A stretch of DNA of 43,292 nt from DASPJQ01 sp035299065 (GTDB taxonomy: Bacteria > Bacteroidota > Bacteroidia > Flavobacteriales_D > UBA2798), in the NCBI GenBank assembly GCA_035299065.1, contig DATGXI010000014.1:1-43292 (forward strand), given 5' to 3'. The translations under genes and the position numbers were made by a program. Shown in pieces: positions 40,821-43,292 of this stretch. Position 1 is the first letter of the stretch. Every line of letters begins with the position of its first letter. The notes beneath the pieces are model-generated. The model saw only the letters and a program-made list of their open reading frames with translations. It was not told the origin of the DNA and did not search any database.

Positions 40821-43292
40821 ATGACAAAAATTACCAGGTATCTTATAGCGGTTTTTATGTTGGTTTCGGGCACACTAAAAGCCCAGGAAAAACCAAAACT
40901 TGATGTAGTTGGAAAAGTAAGCAACTACCTGACTGACGCGCCTATTACCGTAACCATCGAAGTTTTTAATGGCAGTAGCCTTGTTCAAACAAAAACAAGC
41001 AGCAGCAACGGAAAGTATAAGCTTGATGCACTTCAGCTTGACAACAATTACAAAATTGTATTTTCAGCACCCGGTTATGTATCGCGTTATGTCACCATTA
41101 ATCTTAATTCCATTCCCAACGAAGACATTCCAAAAAAAGGATTTGAATTACCACTTGACTTTACCCTGGTAGAACGTTTTCCCAGTGTTGACTTTTCAAC
41201 CCTTGAACCCAAAGCAACATCATCGCTTAAATGGAATACATCAGCAGCTGAATTTGACTGGAACATGGGTCAACGTGACTCGTATAAAAAAGAACTGGAC
41301 AAGTTACTTGCCAAAGTTGAAGCCGATAAGAAAAAACAAGAAGAAGAAAAGGCAGCAACTGAAAAAAAATACACTGAATCAGTAACCGCTGCCGAAGCAG
41401 CCATGAAAAGTGGTGACTATAAAACCGCTATAGATAAATACAAAGACGCGCTTGCAGCTAACCCCGCCAAAAAAGCCGAGCTTGATTCAAAACTTGCCGT
41501 AGCTGAAACCAAGTACAAAGAATTCCAGGGAGCACAAAAGGTGAAAGACGAGTACAATGCGTTAATGAAGTCGGGTAATGAAAAACTTGCCGCACAGGAT
41601 TATGACAATGCCATTGCCATTTATAAAGAAGCTTTGACAAAAATTCCAAATGACGCAACGGCCAACCAAAAAATAAAAGATGCCGAGGCTGCAAAAAAAG
41701 CAGGTGTTGACAAACAATTTACCGAAAACATTCAAAAAGCAGAAAAAGCCTTTAAGGAAAAAGACTATGGCCAGGCAAAGAATTTTTATGCCGAAGCCAA
41801 AAAGGTGAAACCATTGGATCCAACTCCCGATCAGAAAATAAAGGAGATTGACGATATCATTAAAAAAGATACCGAAAACGAAACCAAATATTCAACCGCT
41901 TTGTCAAACGGCAATAAAGCCAATCTTGCTAAAAAATATGACGAGGCCATTACCAACTTTAATGAAGCATTAAAAATACGTCCGGGCGATTCAGAAGCCA
42001 CAAAAGGATTGGATGAAGCCAAAAAAGCAAAAACCGCTTCTGAAGCTGAAGCAACAGCCGCTGCACAAAAGAAAAAAGAATTTGATGATTTGGTTGCGAA
42101 AGGTGATAAAGAGTTTGCCGGGAAGAATTATGAAGCTGCCATGAAAGCGTATGATGAAGCTTTGGCAAAAATGCCTGACGAAGGCGTAAAGAAAAAGAAA
42201 TTTGATGCTGAAGCCGCTAAGAAAAAACTGGACGATGAATTGGCTGCAAAAAAAGCAGCTGATGAGAAAAAAACAAATTACGATAAATTAATGGCCGATG
42301 GAAGCACCGCTTTCAGTTCCAAATCATACGATGCCGCCATTAAAAGTTACCAGGATGCTTTGGCAACAGGCGTGAACAATACCGAGGCGCAAAAGAAAAT
42401 TACGGAAGTGCAAACCGCAAAAGCTGCCGATGAAAAACTGGCAGCCGACAAAGCTGCTGCCGATAAGAAAAAGGCCGATTTTGATGCAGCCATTACTGCA
42501 GGTGATGGAAAATTATCATCAAAAGATTATGCAGGAGCCGTTGCTGAGTACAACAAAGCCCTGGCGTTAAAAGTTGATGATCCTGCTGCTCAGGCAAAAA
42601 TAAAAGCAGCTAACGATGCTAAAACCGCAGCTGATAAAGAAGCCGCTGATAAAGCACTGGCCGATGCAAATGCCAAAAAGAAAGCCGATTTTGATGCAGC
42701 AATTAGTTCAGGAGATTCAAAATTATCGTCAAAAGATTTTGCAGGAGCCGTTGCTGAATACAACAAAGCATTGGCATTAAAAGTTGATGATCCTGCAGCG
42801 CAAGCAAAAATAAAAGCTGCAAACGATGCCAAAGCTGCTGCTGACAAAGAAGCCGCTGACAAACTTGCAGCAGACGCTAATGCTAAAAAGAAAGCCGACT
42901 TTGATGCAGCAATTAGTTCAGGAGATTCAAAATTATCATCAAAAGATTTTGCAGGAGCCGTTGTTGAATACAACAAAGCCCTGGCGTTAAAAGTTGATGA
43001 TCCTGCAGCGCAAGCAAAAATAAAAGCTGCAAACGATGCCAAAGCTGCTGCCGACAAAGAAGCCGCTGACAAACTTGCTGCAGACGCTAATGCTAAAAAG
43101 AAAGCCGACTTTGATGCTGCCATAAGCGCGGGTGATTCAAAACTATCATCAAAAGATTTTACAGCTGCCGTTGGAGAATACAACAAAGCACTTGCACTGA
43201 AAGTGGATGATGCAGCAGCCCAGGCCAAAATAAAAGAAGCGAACGATGCCAAAGTAGCTTATGATAAAGAATTGGCTGATAAAGCCACGGCT
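40821..43292 (+). CDS. Secreted carboxypeptidase-regulatory-like/TPR repeat protein (C-terminus beyond window)
   Basis: At least 824 codons are open to the window end, with no stop seen. The ATG at 40821 begins a signal peptide (MTKITRYLIAVFMLVSGTLKAQ); the in-frame ATG at 40782 would add 13 residues in front. Domain order: carboxypeptidase-regulatory-like domain (about 25-120), a Lys-rich coiled stretch around 150-190, and then a long chain of TPR-like helix pairs. Each pair holds AxxSGDxKxxxKDYxxAxxxYxxAL patterns separated by Lys/Ala/Asp-rich helices. From about residue 555 the pairs become a near-perfect 70-residue tandem repeat. The first ~170 residues are paralogous to the gene at 3065. 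A scaffold or surface role is possible but unproven. Confidence 0.88.
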   Translation, partial: MTKITRYLIAVFMLVSGTLKAQEKPKLDVVGKVSNYLTDAPITVTIEVFNGSSLVQTKTSSSNGKYKLDALQLDNNYKIVFSAPGYVSRYVTINLNSIPNEDIPKKGFELPLDFTLVERFPSVDFSTLEPKATSSLKWNTSAAEFDWNMGQRDSYKKELDKLLAKVEADKKKQEEEKAATEKKYTESVTAAEAAMKSGDYKTAIDKYKDALAANPAKKAELDSKLAVAETKYKEFQGAQKVKDEYNALMKSGNEKLAAQDYDNAIAIYKEALTKIPNDATANQKIKDAEAAKKAGVDKQFTENIQKAEKAFKEKDYGQAKNFYAEAKKVKPLDPTPDQKIKEIDDIIKKDTENETKYSTALSNGNKANLAKKYDEAITNFNEALKIRPGDSEATKGLDEAKKAKTASEAEATAAAQKKKEFDDLVAKGDKEFAGKNYEAAMKAYDEALAKMPDEGVKKKKFDAEAAKKKLDDELAAKKAADEKKTNYDKLMADGSTAFSSKSYDAAIKSYQDALATGVNNTEAQKKITEVQTAKAADEKLAADKAAADKKKADFDAAITAGDGKLSSKDYAGAVAEYNKALALKVDDPAAQAKIKAANDAKTAADKEAADKALADANAKKKADFDAAISSGDSKLSSKDFAGAVAEYNKALALKVDDPAAQAKIKAANDAKAAADKEAADKLAADANAKKKADFDAAISSGDSKLSSKDFAGAVVEYNKALALKVDDPAAQAKIKAANDAKAAADKEAADKLAADANAKKKADFDAAISAGDSKLSSKDFTAAVGEYNKALALKVDDAAAQAKIKEANDAKVAYDKELADKATA
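42481..43292 (+). repeat. In-frame 210-bp tandem repeats (70 aa), at least 3.9 copies
   Basis: Copies begin at 42481, 42691, 42901 and 43111, exactly 210 bp apart, and the last is cut by the window edge. Each codes for DFDAAI(S/T)xGDxKLSSKD(F/Y)xxAV-type TPR-like pairs followed by an Ala/Asp/Lys-rich helix. Copies 2 and 3 are almost identical at DNA level; copies 1 and 4 differ by a modest number of mostly synonymous changes. This implies recent duplication or gene conversion, and makes the locus prone to copy-number change and assembly errors. Confidence 0.95.

Noticed and set aside
42590..43252. 220-codon minus-strand Ala/Ser-rich reading frame
   Set aside because: It is the antisense of the in-frame 210-bp repeats of the plus-strand gene; the periodic composition is a shadow.
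1..43292. tRNA or rRNA genes, IS elements, prophage or integrase
   Set aside because: None was seen by reading: no cloverleaf with CCA-like ends in the gaps, no transposase or integrase motifs. A tRNAscan or ISfinder search was not available.

Overview
The window looks like a chromosomal segment of a Bacteroidota bacterium, probably an environmental Flavobacteriales- or Chitinophagales-like lineage; I cannot name a genus. Three things point that way. Several predicted secreted proteins end in type IX secretion (T9SS) or gliding-type C-terminal sorting domains. Upstream regions repeatedly carry the Bacteroidota -7 element TAnnTTTG, in several cases with a TTTG-like -33 box 17-23 nt upstream. 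Starts mostly lack Shine-Dalgarno sequences. About 32 protein genes are supported, with no tRNA, rRNA, CRISPR, phage or IS genes seen. Most of the region is ordinary housekeeping DNA with accessory pockets.

Layout. 1-5.4 kb: a 5'-partial view of mutS (C-terminus lost at the window edge), a TrmH-type RNA methyltransferase, a secreted carboxypeptidase-regulatory-like/TPR protein and an SGNH-hydrolase lipoprotein. 5.4-9.6 kb: a SAM-I (S-box) riboswitch with a terminator and a plausible antiterminator, then a palindromic repeat, then cobalamin-dependent methionine synthase metH. 9.7-17.3 kb: three predicted T9SS-exported proteins around an LEA14-like lipoprotein and an M20 dipeptidase; the intergenic DNA here holds tandem hairpin repeats and a structured 3' element. 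17.3-18.2 kb: an orphan NarL-type response regulator translationally coupled to a 74-aa protein. 18.4-25.8 kb: a tightly packed minus-strand operon tamB-ribD-DMT transporter-yigZ-truncated hemoglobin, with 4-nt overlaps between the last four genes. 25.8-28.3 kb: divergent tsaD-tatD-tcdA, combining t6A synthesis and its cyclisation to ct6A. 28.5-35.8 kb: PqiA-like membrane protein, sugar-nucleotide epimerase, a small membrane-anchored unknown, a giant propeller-amidohydrolase, and an Mrp/NifU-like Fe-S pair. 35.9-39.5 kb: PagL-like outer-membrane enzyme, MORN-variant protein and two tandem paralogous lipoproteins. 39.6-43.3 kb: an FAD oxidoreductase and the start of a second carboxypeptidase-regulatory/TPR protein that breaks into near-identical 210-bp repeats and runs off the window.

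The points most worth a second look are non-coding or low-annotation items. They are: two copies of a structured 3' element (CTGCCAGGGAT...AGCCCGGCC) downstream of unrelated genes; a palindrome that has lengthened P3 of the metH riboswitch; a second palindromic repeat between that switch and metH; the tandem lipoprotein pair sharing a CNMS(K/R)HYAN motif; and the paralogous carboxypeptidase-regulatory/TPR proteins with an expanding repeat. I do not see a clear new defence or mobile system here.
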